A stretch of 64,000 nt of DNA from Membranipora membranacea (GCA_914767715.1 OU612065.1:32054001-32118000), one strand, 5' to 3'. Positions 11,732 through 24,169 are shown, counted from the stretch's first letter. The notes: generated by a model not told the origin, from the letters alone. Numbers and translations: made by a program.

Positions 11732-12762
11732 GTCAGAGAGAAATGCTGCTCACTGACACAACTCCTCCCGCTCCAGCCAATCAGAACCAGCCTGGAGTAG
11801 ATATTGTGCAGCAGCCCCCTGTATCTGATGATGACTTACAAGATGCTGATCCTGCAGATATCTCTACTGCTGACTTCATAATCATGCAGTCAAGCTTTGA
11901 ATGTAAGTAAACTAGGTTTATTACAGACTGGGTGGTATAAGAGCTCAGAAGGCTGCAAGTAGGGGTTTGTGGCATCACATTTAAAAAAAATTGAATCGAT
12001 AATCCGATTCCACAAAATTACGCTTGCAGCCATCTCAGCAGCGGACTTGACCAAAGTTTGTTTTCACTTACATAAAACCAATTTATTCCTGAGAGTGTAT
12101 TCACAATACTTGATAGAAGCAGCTCGATTTGAGAAATAATGAGCAATGTTGTAATAATGTTTCAACAGAACGGTTGGTTCTTTTTTCAGCCAAACACTCA
12201 GATTCAATGAGACTGTAATTTTGTTTTTGTTTCAGCTTTCTCTTCCCCTCGACGAGCTAGCATAGGCTCACCATTCATCAGAACACTAGTGACGGTCTTC
12301 TACAAATATGCTCATCAGCTTCATATGGAGGAACTGGTAGCAACTGTAAGCTTGATCAAGTCAATTCTTATTGCATACTAGATATACAAAACGGTTTATC
12401 AGTTGTGTTGGTAGTGTTGTGTGATTGATTTGATGATCAATTTGCTGAATAAATTGAGGAAACTTGTAAACCTTGAGAAGCATTTGTCAATCGATTGTTT
12501 TTCAAGATATCAGATGATTTTTTATAGATCAGACAGATGGTGGCAAAGATCGGAGTACAGAGAACAGAATATCTGCTCATAACCAGAACTTATAACACAG
12601 CGAGTGCTCATGTCGCCTCTATGCGTCAGACTAGATGTACATTTCTTACAGAGAAGCTCTATCTACAACCTGGAGTTAATATTAGGACAGAGAACCACCC
12701 TGACTCACTGACAAATCCTGTGTTACCCAATCCAACAGCTACTCGGATTCACCCAGAATCTG
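11732..12762 (+). pseudogene. Caspase-like p10 exons, copy 2, missing the last exon
   Basis: Exons 11732-11902, 12236-12345 and 12528-12762 match copy 1 in length and phase and are all open. The linker ends ADISTADFIIMQSS, and the p10 core reads IGSPFIRTLVTVFYKYAHQL. The MPQ motif of copy 1 is MRQ here, and LLRTRTYNTAR is LLITRTYNTAS. The terminal exon (DEKLSIERNGQIV in copy 1) has no counterpart: the duplicated block stops near 13070 and runs into a dispersed repeat. Without it the reading frame after 12762 has no known end, so I call it a truncated gene copy. Confidence 0.6.
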
Positions 12763-13106
12763 GTGAGTCATTGCTGGGCCTTATTTGGTAATGACTCTGA
12801 TAAGTTACTATTGGTTATATTCTCTACGTCATTAGAGGGGTACTTGTTCATCAAGTCCTCGGTGTAGATATGATTGTATTCCAGGCCCTGGTTTTATCTG
12901 GTTTCAGTCATAATAATTAGTTATCTTGTGTATTACAGGTTTGGTTGATGTGTAATCATTCATTGCCATTTAAGGTATCATATTGCGTTTGCAGAAGAAA
13001 GTTTAATTGAATTTCAGGCTTCAAATAGCACATTAAAAAGATTATCCCAAAAAGCAAACTCCATCATGGCCAGGCCAAGCAATGTACATGGAATGGAATT
13101 GTTCAA

Positions 13107-13262
13107 TCGGAACAGTTGATGAACTCTCCTCCCTTTGTTAAAGGCCCAAAAACACTTTGATGTAGATCACCTGTCATGTTATATATGTATATATATGAGA
13201 ATAGAATTGCTACTATCAAGTTCATATCCATTAATTGCGCTGTACACCCTGGGTCTCCACCA
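13107..13262. repeat. Dispersed repeat family R2, copy 2
   Basis: Shares CGGAACAGTTGATGAACTC, AAAGGCCCA, GTAGATCACCTGTCATG and CCATTAATTGCGCTGT with 8506-8775. It lies at the right border of the second caspase block. Confidence 0.7.
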
Positions 13263-13506
13263 GGGCTCTCAGCCTGAGAGGAGTCAAAACCTGAGTTCCG
13301 CCGTTACCATGTCGCGCAGTGGCATTTCAAAAGCATGAAACGCCCTGTGCATGAACAGCTAAGGTTTCCATGGGGGTTTGTAAGCCTCCCCGATGAATTA
13401 TAGGCCTACTCACCTTTCAACGCCTAAGCTTACTAATTTTGCTCACCTAAGGTTGCTAATTCAAAGCTCGCTCACGGTTTTTGCTGATTACAGTTATTGT
13501 AGCGGT

Positions 13507-14932
13507 ATGCTGAGAAGACTTATTGTGAATATAGCAAACGAATTAGATAAAACTTTGAGGCAAAAAAGACCAATAAGTGAAGTTATCCAATCAGGAAAAG
13601 CTGTGTGAGACTGTCCAATCAGCAGCTAAACGTATCGCTGCAGAGTCAGAAGATGTCGTCTCTCAGAACAAATGAATCAAACTTGATGATGAGGTAGGTT
13701 ATGGGGTGTTTGATGATCAAACTATGAAAATATCCGCCATTCAACATAGTTATAGCAATGATTCTGTTGTTGCTAGCGTCCTTACTTATTAGACTATCAC
13801 ATGACTATCATACTTGTCGATGTGTGATGCACTTACCATTATTCTGTCTTGACAAAAATTTGGAGAATATAAAATTAATCATGAGCAATATATACCATAT
13901 CTATTGCAGGCAACTCTATCTACGCCAGCAGAGAGGAAGCCTAAACTGAAGAGGAAGAAGATATCCTTACTCACAGTCTACAGTGGCAAAGGTTATTACG
14001 GTGTTCAGATCCAGTGAGTAATTTGTATTAACTGACTGTATGTATCATGTATGATGTTGGTGTGTAACTTGTGAGGCTTGATATTAGATAATGCAATACT
14101 TCAGACCTAAACATTGATACGATGCTGTAATGGGTGTTTAAAGTCGGTACCATAGACTTAATAATAAACCTAGACAAGACACTATATACAGCTGAAGTGA
14201 GACGACGTAATGACATTAGAAGGTGTAGTAGCATTGGTGTAATCATTGATTAACTGTCCATAATCCAGGTTTTTTCAGTTTGATAACTGCTTTACAATCA
14301 ATAGCATTTCTTTATCAACTTGATGTTTATGTTTCTTCATAAAATCTATTTGCCTAAAATTTGTATCAAACTATTGATGACAAGCTGCTAAACCTCAAAC
14401 TCAGAATCCGATCAAAATTGATCATGTTATCAACAATAAACCTTGTATATGAGCTGCGAGTCAGTGATAACACCAATGCCACTACACCTTCCAATGTCGT
14501 TACATTGCCCACAATTACATGCCTCAGTGCCCCAATGCTAATGCTCCATCTCGTGTACTGTCTAGGTTTATTATTATTTCTATGGTCGGTATTCTGATGT
14601 TTTCTCATGTATTGGGTACTGAATATGATGCATCTCTAACGACATTCATAATACATGCTGAGTCTAACAGATGACACACTCTGCCTATCTCATGCACGCA
14701 CCAAATTGAGAGATTGGGTCCTGGACTGTTTTTTTCTCCAAATACAAAACATGTGCATATAATATGGCTCTTGCTGTTGTTGCTTCGCATATGTATATTT
14801 TAGACTGTAACAATGCATGCATATCTCATGTTTTATAGAATCACTGGACATAAGACGATAGAATCGAACCTGGTTTAAGCTTTACACACCAGTAACCTAA
14901 GTGACCAGAGCTGTGCCGACGATATGAGTAAG
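13507..14932 (+). pseudogene. PUS1: Partial PUS1 copy A (exons 1-3), disabled
   Basis: Exon 1 (13507-13693) begins [17 protein letters not shown] but has a 2-base loss after GKAV that creates TGA, and a later TGT-to-TGA change. Exon 2 (13910-14013) is intact ([13 protein letters not shown], then [12 protein letters not shown]). Exon 3 (14839-14932) has AAA changed to TAA directly after ESNLV. Splice sites are preserved. About 50 bp upstream of the ATG (CTCGCTCACGGTTTTTGCTG) match the region just before the intact gene's ATG at 25018, so the duplication included the 5' leader. No exons 4-12 follow. Confidence 0.85.
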
Positions 14933-15392
14933 GTATGTATGTAAAAAAGCTACTCATGTAGTCTGACATTCTCTTATGGAACTTGGTCCGTGTATCCCCA
15001 GGAGATTAGGTCATATCATTAGTATTATTATTATTATTTTACTTGTAATGTGAGTGACAATAAACCAACCAATCAATCAATCGTTATCATTGCCTTGCAG
15101 CTCATATACCAGGTTTTCTTTTTATAACTTGATATCACTTTTGATCGATTTTTGTGTTTGAAAATTGCTTCACTATCAGCAGTATCTTTTTTTCAACTTG
15201 ATGCCATGTTTATTCAAAAGTTTGTTCCCCTAAAATTTTTATCATCTGCTTAGATCTATTATTAAATCGGCAGCATGTACAACTTCTGTATGGGTATTTA
15301 GGCTCAATACTCAGTTTTCTCCTGTATTGGATATCTAATAATGGGTTGAGGCGTATAAATTAACCCCACTGAATATAGATATGAAATTGCAG

Positions 15393-16140
15393 GCCACTCT
15401 ATCTACCCCAGCAGAGAGGAAGCCTAAACTGAAGAGGAAGAAGATAGCTTTACTCACAGTATACAGTGGAAAAGGTTATCACGGTGTTCAGATTCAGTGA
15501 GTATTTTTAATTTGCTGCTGTATGTATGATGTTGGTATGCAACTTGGGAGGCTTGATTATAGATAATAGCATTACTACAGACCTAAACATTGATATATAT
15601 GGATAACTCATGCAGTGCTGGAGATCAAAGCAACTTCTGTATGGGTATTTAGGGTCAGTACTCAGTTTTCTCCTGTATTGGATATCTAGCGCCTTCATAC
15701 ATCCTCTGATAATTTAGATATTAAAACGAGATATTTCTGTGAGTGCTTTTGATAGTTTGCATCTTGCTTTATTTATGATTATATAACTGTGCAATTTCTA
15801 CTACTAAACCTCCCATCTCCTCATGGAGAGGGAGCAATTTATATCTACCCCCCCCCCCCCCCCACAAATATCAAGGCCACATGCTTAGTTTAACAGATCA
15901 CACGCTATGTCTATCTAATTCAGATTGGGTTCTTGACTTTTTTTCTCTCTCAATACAAGACATGTGTATATAGTATGGCCCTTGCTGTTGATTTGCATAT
16001 TATGATTTTGATTGTAATATGTATGTTTATATCTCATGTGTTGCAGAATCACCGGACACAAGACGATAGAATCGGAGCTGGTTTAAGCTTTACACACCAG
16101 TAACCTAATTGACCAGAGCTGTGCCGACGATATGAGTAAG
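15393..16140 (+). pseudogene. PUS1: Partial PUS1 copy B (exons 2-3), disabled
   Basis: Exon 2 (15393-15496) is open and reads YSGKGYHGVQIQ. The YHG form is the one usual in PUS1 proteins, whereas the complete gene in this window has YYG. Exon 3 (16047-16140) carries the same AAA-to-TAA stop as copy A. The downstream intron matches 588-1060. Exon 1 and exons 4-12 are absent; about 790 bases after exon 3 a caspase p10 exon begins. Confidence 0.82.
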
Positions 16141-16926
16141 GTATGTATGTAAAAAAGCTACTCATGTAGTCTGACATTCCCTAATAATGGAACTTGGTCC
16201 GTGTATAACCAGGAGATTAGGTCATATCATTAGTATTATCACCCTTGGAAAAGTGAAATCAATGGGTTACTCTTCAACATACCCTTAGGTTTTGTGTTAT
16301 CGACTAAGAGATAAGTGATCCGATACTATTTGTAGTGTCCTTCGATGGAGAACCCACAACTAAGTGCGTCACTTTAGCTGTATCTTATGTCCTGTCCAGG
16401 TTTATTGATAAGTGTATGGTGAAACATGACAAAACTCTTGCCCTGCGAGTATTGACTCCCATATTGCTTATCAGGAGTTGCCTCCTCTGTTCAAATGAAG
16501 GAACAACTCCTGGTCATCTGCCAAGATCTATTATTAAATTGGCCACATGTACAATCTATGTTTTAATTGTATTGTAAACACTGTATCAGGAGCACAGCAA
16601 CACGCTTTTCTAAAATGCTTTGTTGTTTTATAATATCAGTCCTTTTTTTCGAGCTCATTAATTGAGGGGAGGGGCTTATTGACCCAAGTACCAAATGGGC
16701 TTGTGAACCAAACTGCTGTATAGACAAGGACTAAATATAAACATATACAGGAAACCTTATACAGCTGGAGTGAAGCATTTAATTGTGGGCGACGTAACGA
16801 CATTGGAAGGTGTAGTAGTATGGCGTTTTACTTGTAATGTGAGCAACAAATAAACCAACCAATCAATCAATCGTTATCATTGCCTTGCAGCTCATATACC
16901 AGGTTTTTTTTTATGTCTATTCATAG

Positions 16927-17539
16927 ATAAGACAGATGGTTGCGAAGATCGGAGTACAGAGAACAGAATATCTGCTCAGAACCAGAACATATAACACAGC
17001 GAGAGCTCATGTCGCCTCTATGCCTCAGACTAGATGTACATTTCTTACTGAGAAGCTCTATTTTCAAACTGGAGTTAATATGAGGATAGAGAACCACCCT
17101 GGCTCACTGACAAATCCTGTGTTACCCAATCCAACAGCTACTAGGATTCACCCGGAATCAGGTAAGTCATTGCTGGGAACTATTTATTAATGCTGTTGAT
17201 GAGTTTTCAACGTTATTCACTCTCTGTGATTGGAGGAGCACTTGTTTGAGTTATTCTGCCACTCCTCGGTGTAGAGATGATTGTATTCTGATAGCATATT
17301 GATAAAGAGTTTCCCAAAATGCAAAGCACCATCACTGCCAATGGAACTGAGTTGATCATATCAAACATGTAAATAACTTTGATCTGATACTAATGGGTGT
17401 TCAAAGCTATAGATATTTATGTTATTGGAAGGTGCCTTACTATATTCCTATACTTATAACTGTAGATCAAACACTAACCATTGAGAGCGAAGGGCGCACT
17501 GTCAGACAGGCCACTTACTATAAGTGGTCAGTAAGATGA
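16927..17539 (+). pseudogene. Caspase-like p10 C-terminal exons, copy 3
   Basis: Two exons: 16927-17161 begins IRQMVAKIG and contains MPQTRCTFLTEKLYF; 17466-17539 ends RTVRQATYYKWSVR then TGA. Both are open and join in phase. The linker exon and the IGSPFIRTL exon of copies 1 and 2 are missing. The sequence just before the acceptor (ATCGTTATCATTGCC and following) also occurs at 15079, downstream of PUS1 copy A. The unit therefore sits directly behind PUS1 fragments on the same strand and could at best be read as part of a chimeric transcript. Confidence 0.62.
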
Positions 17540-18626
17540 AATCTATCATCTTCATACTTCCTCTGACTCCTCTACTACAAACAGATACAGATACAGATAT
17601 AGACAGTTCATGAATGTATGTAAACTCTACACAACAGGTGCTCTTATTACACTGACCATCATATCAGGTACTAGAAGTTCAGTTGATCTGACAACATTGT
17701 CACGACCACTGTTATAGGAGTTTTCACAGGGTGACAATCGAATAGAGCTTCTACAGAACCAATATATGATTTTACAATGTATCACTGAGATAAATCATCG
17801 TTATCATATAAATATTTCATTTTATTTTTGGATCGATCCTATATATCTTGGTATTCTATGATATACTGTGCTATGCAGTAGTATGTTGGATAAGGTCTCA
17901 TTTTCAATTGAGTATGAGATATTTAGAATTTTTGATTCAAGAGTTTTAATCAGCCAAACTAGAATGGTAATGTATTCATGCGAGCATCAGTTTTTCAACT
18001 TTCAACTAACCATCATTCCCTGTTAATGGTCAGACAACTCCTATTCCCTAGATGTGTTTTAGATAAAATGTACTCAATATATTATATATCAATGGTACAT
18101 CTTTTATTCATTATATATATAACTAGTTCTAACCATTGCAGAAGCGCTATTTACCTCTGGGTCACTGTACTATTTTGTTTAACTTGACTTACTTTACTGA
18201 TTGACCAAATATTATGTATTTACTCATAGGCCTACACCGATGAGAATTGTTTAATTTGTGCCATGATTTGCTGCTTGCTACATACTTATACCAATATAAT
18301 TACCTGTACTACTTTGATTCAATCAAGACTCCTTACTGTGTCAGTAATTCAAACTTCATCACTACTAGACAACCAGTAAGCCATAGTTAAGATTATCAGA
18401 CTTGAAAGTTAATTATAATCAAGGTATCAAGGCTCTTGCTGTAGATTAAAAGTATATTTTGAATTAGAATTCGCAACTCAGAATTCATTACAGCTCTGCT
18501 GAAACCGAAGGAGAGGAACTTCATGGAAATTTGATTTAACTTTCTGTGGATGTTTCCCATTGTATAATCTCCATAGTATAATCTCGCACTAATGTGTAAA
18601 AAGGCTGATTATAGTGTGAGTTAAGC
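17540..18626. other. Gene-free stretch
   Basis: Parallel at its start to sequence downstream of caspase copy 1 (from 5102), including CTTCATACTTC and ACTGACCATCATATCAGG. It then diverges into AT-rich DNA. No exon recognised. Confidence 0.5.
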
Positions 18627-21598
18627 TCAGTCAGTTTTCTGATTAGAACTTTGTGATGACGTAGAGTTAGCGGCCTCTTCAGCTGTAGAACTGCGGCGTC
18701 TCAACACCCTGAGAGCTCCTAATACCATCTTACGATACCAGTATAAATTCATAGCATCGAGAGTAAACCCAGCCAGCAGTGTGCCGGGGAGGTGATAGTA
18801 TGTAGTGGGTGCCTCCTGACTCATATATAGGGTATAATAAGAATAAGGCATCGGGATTATCCTGGCTATTGTGAATGTGAATAACATTAATAGTCCGTTG
18901 TAATAGTAAGCACTTCCCCACTTCATATCACAGTCGTGTAGAATTACCCTGTAAAACAAAGATTGATGGTACTGTAACATCACGTAAACAACTCTGCTCG
19001 GAAATTGCCAAATTTAAAATGAAAGTGCCTGGAATATGGGTTTTTTTTCACTATAATGCTAAACAGGCCCGTAGTTCAAGAGGAGGCAGGGACGCTCTGC
19101 CTGCCCTAGAATGGTCAACAGAGTGGCCTTAAACTGCTTTAATTGAATATTCCATACCAGAATCAGCTCATTCGGGACTTCGATGCGCTATTCATATCAT
19201 TAAAACGCTTTGGAGGCTGAGGATTAGCCCCAGTCTCCACAGGAGGAGCTTACGATACCCTTTGTAACACCCTCATCCATTTTACCTAAGCTACAGCCCT
19301 GCTGTATCACTGATCACACATGAGTAAGCTAGTCGATATATTTTTTACCACTGTTTACCGTTGATATTGATGTTCAACTCATCAGATATTTGTATATTAG
19401 GAAACATGCTTGATTCTGAGCAAACATCTTGTGCTACGCTCATTCATTACCTCAAATTTACATTTATAGTTGACAGTTCAGCAAACAGCCTTAGCATGGC
19501 AAGATATAGGTATAGTTTCATTTCCTGCAAAATGAAATAATATGACTCGCTATAATCTCATATCTGTATCATTTGCAAATTATTCAAGGCGATGGAACTC
19601 AGCATATATCTGGGCCAATAATAAAGTCACAGCTCTGCTTGCTCATATTTAGCAACAATGGTATTGAAAAATATATCTGCATTGCTTTGTGATGAATTCA
19701 TCAAGTACCAAGCAGCGTTACTGGGGCATCAGGCAAAGCATAATGTTAAAGGTGCCAGAATTTTAGCAAGATCCAATCATTGACACAAAGTTACATACTG
19801 ATGTAATTTTTCCACAAATAGCCATACACTGTGTATTGAACCACTAATCCATGAATTCATATCTAACAGTATGTGCAAACCTGATAGTCATTATCTTTAT
19901 GGTCTGACGTAATTAAAATTTCCTAAACGTAGTCCATTTGCTCAACAAATAGACAAGTTCAGTTGCGAGCTCTGCTTACCCAAACAAAGTAAAAAGGCAG
20001 GATGGTTGCAACATGATGCACAATAAAGATTGCTTCTCCTATCTTCTTATAATGGTAAATGAGCACAATCGTATCTGAAAAACAAAACATCGTATTTATT
20101 TTTACGATAAGATAGTACAACTACCAGCTACCAGACACAACTACCATCAACCAGAAGTTCACCAGTTTACATTGTTTGTCAAACTCACTCTTATTAACAT
20201 TCAATCTCCATTATCGAAGATACTCTAGCTAACTGTTTGAGGTTTAGGTAAGCCAATGTTTTAGCTCTGAATGGTTGGGTAGGGTCTTCCCCCCCCCTCA
20301 CAGACCAACCAATCAGAATATATTGGCTAGGCTTTGGCTCCTTTGTTTGACCATATAATCAGTCCTTACCATTATCTTTATTCCCATACTGCTGATGTTC
20401 CTGTCAATGATGAAACTTAGACTTTGGTTCACAGAATTCAATGGAAACAAAGTAACTTCTTAATAGCCTGTAAGTCTCTTAGTCGAAAAAACTTCATAGA
20501 GGTTAATGTCTTGGTTTTGTTCAGCTCACATTTATGTAAAGTAATGATCCTACCTGCAATCATATATCCACAAGCTATCGTACATACAATCAGACTATCG
20601 TGGCTGACCCCCCTACAAAGTGAGAGAAGCACATTTGAAATTCAAAGATTATATTATTATGATGCTACCAAAAAGAACAGGGGTAAAAAAACAAGAGCTA
20701 GCAGTTATTTTGCAAAATAATTTGGTACAAAAATAGTTAAAAAAACATCTAAAAATTGAAAGTTTGCGCAAAACGTGCCAATAAAATCCTTATCTTGATT
20801 TAAAGGTGCCAACTACAAAGAAAACTAAGTAGTGTGCTATTCTTCTTGAGAACTTCAGATCAATGTTCAGAAAAAATTGACCTGCAATTGCGAAATTAAA
20901 ATGATTTTTGTCTATATGGCCAACTAAAAGAGTTTATTGGAATTGGCTTGGCAAGTATAGTCCGCTCTTATAGAGTTAACAGTGAATAGATGAACAGTTG
21001 ACATGACATAAATGCAAACCTCAGGAAATCTGCATTCAACTTCTCATCGTAAACAAACAGGTAGAACGACAGAGAGCTGATAATTATTGCATGGACGGAA
21101 GAGACAAATCTGAAAAATAAATTGAGCTTTTAAAATAATCCGATCAGTTACCTAGTGGACAAAAGCTAGTGGTAGCTAGGATGCTACAACATATCTTGAC
21201 ATGTGATACCATGTGGTGTGCTGTAGAAAAACAGTCCCTTTAATCACGGGGTTGTGCGACCAATTGAACACATAGCTGCTACCATTAAACACAAGAGAAG
21301 ACTTCAAAATAGTGATAAACAATAATAAATAACAATGATAACGGTGATAAAGGTAATAATAAATAATACAGAATGAAGTAAAAGTACAAGATCATTACTA
21401 TAACTAATAATAACACCTGTACCTGATTCGCCAGTCAATACGTTTTTTCTCTGGTAGAGTTCGATAACTTATTGATAATATGTCTAATAGATGGTCACAG
21501 AAGTTATAGAGTGCTAGAAATAGAGCTGTATTTCCAATAAGTGCATAATAATAGAAGCTCTTGTCTCTGACCTCGTTATCAGCTCCCCCAAACACCAT
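18627..21598 (-). CDS. TLCD4: TLC domain-containing protein 4 (TMEM56-like), complete
   Basis: Six exons on the minus strand: 21598-21423, 21109-21020, 20612-20554, 20074-19980, 19524-19451 and 18948-18627. All junctions keep frame; total 816 bases, 271 residues, close to the vertebrate protein (about 263). The TLC domain shows the expected landmarks in order: KKRIDWRIRFVSSVHA, the segment YLFVYDEKLNADF, ACGYMIADTIVLIYHYKK, IFIVHHVATILPFY, LRLFAELSTINVNLR, then ARIIPMPYSYY and a C-terminal helix ending DAMNLYWYRKM. Vertebrate TLCD4 has the same blocks (FIMHH, RLLAELSSPFVNQRW, VRIIPM, LDVMNVMW). It is a multi-pass membrane protein of the TRAM/LAG1/CLN8 group; its biochemical role is not well established. 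The tail is Ser/Thr-rich. The start ATG at 21598 follows an acceptor at 21613, so a 5' non-coding exon is likely. Confidence 0.92.
19064..19301 (+). mobile_element. hAT-like non-autonomous element in a TLCD4 intron
   Basis: Starts CAGGCCCGTAGTTCAAG and ends CCTAAGCTACAGCCCTG, an imperfect terminal inverted repeat (the right end reverse-complemented is CAGGGCTGTAGCTTAGG). The interior shares CAGAATCAGC and AATTGAATxxTCC with the 44832 copy. There is no coding sequence. The CAGGG-type ends suggest the hAT superfamily; this is inference. Confidence 0.6.
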
Positions 21599-23018
21599 TG
21601 TGATTGTCGTGTCCTGAAATAAACATGATAACTTAAGGTATAGTAAAGGCAAAATCTTTTGAATATTCGTTATTTTTAATGACATCATGTGATGTAATAG
21701 AATCATTCCACATATAACTTAACTGTTTTAGAGATAACTTTCAAACAAATGAAGGTAAATTCAAAATTTGTTTCTGTTTTTACTTTCAATAATCTCCTAG
21801 TATCAATTTAACTTCGAACATTCATACAATGCACAGTCTTTGACCTTTTAGGTACATGAATATACCCTATGGCCTAGAATAAAAGAAATTGTCCTCAAAT
21901 ATATTCTAAGCAAATATAAGTGTGAATTCTGAAAAGAAATTATGATTCTGTCACCAACCACTTGAAAGTCATTATGAAAACAAGAATGTATCTTCAGGAT
22001 TTATGATGGCTGTGACATCGCGTTATGTGACAGGACACAAATTACAGTAAGTGTTTGGATCCTTGTGTTGAAAGCTTTGCAATGATATATAAAACAACAT
22101 AATTCGTTGGTGCCGTTACTATATTATATACTATACTTTATGAGGAAAAGTCAGGCTACCAACAAAACGGCCATGTGAGTCACAAACCATTACAATAAGT
22201 AATTAAACAACTTTTGTGTGCATGATAGTCTTGTGACATAGTCTAACCCTGCAGCACAGCAATAATGGCGCTGCCTTCCATCAGGACAGGCAACTCCCAG
22301 AGTTCCAGGTTACGAGAGACCAAACCAAGTGTCCCATTGAGACCTAAACACTTCCAATTGGGTTCCATTGTTTTTCCAACTCGATGCTCAGTCTAGTTGA
22401 ATTAATTGAGGCCCTATGCTGGAGAACCAAGCAAATGTCTCAAAAATTTACACACACCCGAGTTGATTGAATGTGGTACTACATATAAGAGAAGATCAAC
22501 TTGTGTTGTTGAAGGTCAGATTGCAGATCTTCATACACTCCCTAAAGGGAACTAAAATTTCTCTCCGATTTGGTATCTTGACTAACAGCCTTTTCATTAT
22601 AGGACCAATTTTGATAAAACATTTATTGCCCATGCTATTCATTCATGAAATAAATTACCCTGTAGAAATATTTTGTGCTGTGTATTCCCTCACAATATAA
22701 CTACACAAAAGCCCCTGACTTGCTAGATCAAAGCAAGTCTTATCACTGAAACCAGACTAAAATGGGTCACCAAATGAGAGGGTTAAACCATAGGTTTTAT
22801 AATAAACCTATAGATAGGACATGAAATACCTAAACCTACCAGGCGCAACATTTATACATGGAGAAGATAACCAAAGGAAACCCTTCGGAAAACCCACGCA
22901 GTTGATTTAAACATCCTATTATCAAACCATCGACCAACAATGCTACATGAGCAAAATACAAAGCGATAACCTACCAAACAGACTTTCAATAAGGCTGAGC
23001 TAGAAAAAATGCCGAAAT

Positions 23019-23190
23019 AGAAGTTGCATTCTCATAGGTGTAAAGGAGACAACTCTTTATATAAAAGAAAATGAGTATTTTTGACCAATCAGGTGCGGCC
23101 TAACATAATTGTTTCTTCACAATTTCAATGTCAGAGGAAGGTCATGACAGTCATGCGCAGTTCTTAGTGAATAAATCCGACTATTCATAA
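23019..23190. repeat. Dispersed repeat, copy 2
   Basis: Counterpart of 8230-8400, sharing AGAAGTTGCATTCTCAT, TTTTTGACCAATCAGGTGCG and TGTCAGAGGAAGGTCATGA. Confidence 0.65.
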
Positions 23191-23954
23191 ACTTTCTAGC
23201 TTTTCTAATGATGAAAGGTGCATTGGAAGAATAATATTCATTGTAAGTCAGATAAGTCCGGTAGGAATGAATGTATGCTGAGAAATTTTCATGCCATTGT
23301 TGAATAATTGGGCATTATTTTACTGTGTAAAACTAAAAGTAATATCAAAAAGTCAAATATAAAAATTGAAATACTAAAAAAGAACGACTGTCCACCACTC
23401 ATACACTCACTTGTCTTGTTCATGTATGTATGCTAGGGTGCAATGATTAAATCTTATACTTTTCTTGTAGTTCTTCTTTTTTCACATTATGCCATTCAGC
23501 ATTCAATCACTCATCTCGGAGTTCATTCATCTATCTAACTAATAGTGTTGTATTGAGCCAGCAAAAATGAAAATGTGCCAAGCCACTGAAATTTCCCTAA
23601 ATTCGGGTACGAGTCGAATAGAGCGCATGAAATGGATTTACATGCCCTACTCCTACACTGTCTTCAGATATCACAATTTAAAAGAATGATGGATATTCAT
23701 CCACTAATCACTAGTGCAATTAGCCATTAGTACATGTTAAGTTTGATTCAGTTTGTAATATCTCCTCTAGACATAATGAACTATGTTGAGACCAAGTTTC
23801 ATCAAATTCTGTCAAGTATTTATCGCATTATAGATGTCTGAAGAAAGCTTTATGTAGTGTTGTAAGTCGTTTATGAGAATCACAGCAAAAGCATGACTAA
23901 TAGCTATATGTTTTATCATCGCATAGTCTCTATTTCCGAAAACATCACCTAAAA

Positions 23955-24150
23955 TCCATAGCATAGTGGTTAAGATCGTGGACTGTAGCGCACTAGGTCT
24001 CAGGTTCGAGTCCAGGTGCACGCAGTATTTTGACCATCACTCTAGTAGTTGAGACCTGTAAGGATGTAGACCTCTGACCCCACTTGACCCTAACATGACC
24101 CGACCACAGAAACCCGAAAGCCGACCCGTTGACTCTACCCTGAATACAAC
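23955..24150 (+). mobile_element. tRNA-derived SINE
   Basis: The head has an A-box-like TAGTGGTTAAGATCGTGG followed by an anticodon-arm-like segment and a good B box, GGTTCGAGTCC, at 24003-24013. It does not close as a clean tRNA: there is no matching acceptor stem around it. The 3' part (CTGTAAGGATGTAGACC and onward) is unrelated to tRNA. The right end is approximate. Confidence 0.6.
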
Positions 24151-24169
24151 ACTACCAATTAATCATTCA

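Larger units (their letters stand above)
9011..13070. repeat. Second block of the caspase-unit tandem duplication
   Basis: This ~4-kb block runs parallel to about 1093-4908, with introns as similar as exons, so the duplication is recent. Block-specific differences include a ~95-bp segment near 9518-9624, a ~58-bp segment near 10088-10145 and a ~130-bp segment near 11414-11550, all present here and absent from block 1. The match ends near 13070, before the place where the final caspase exon would lie. Confidence 0.8.

Noticed and set aside
23955-24030. True tRNA gene
   Set aside because: A and B boxes are present but the acceptor and D stems do not pair; the body continues as a SINE.
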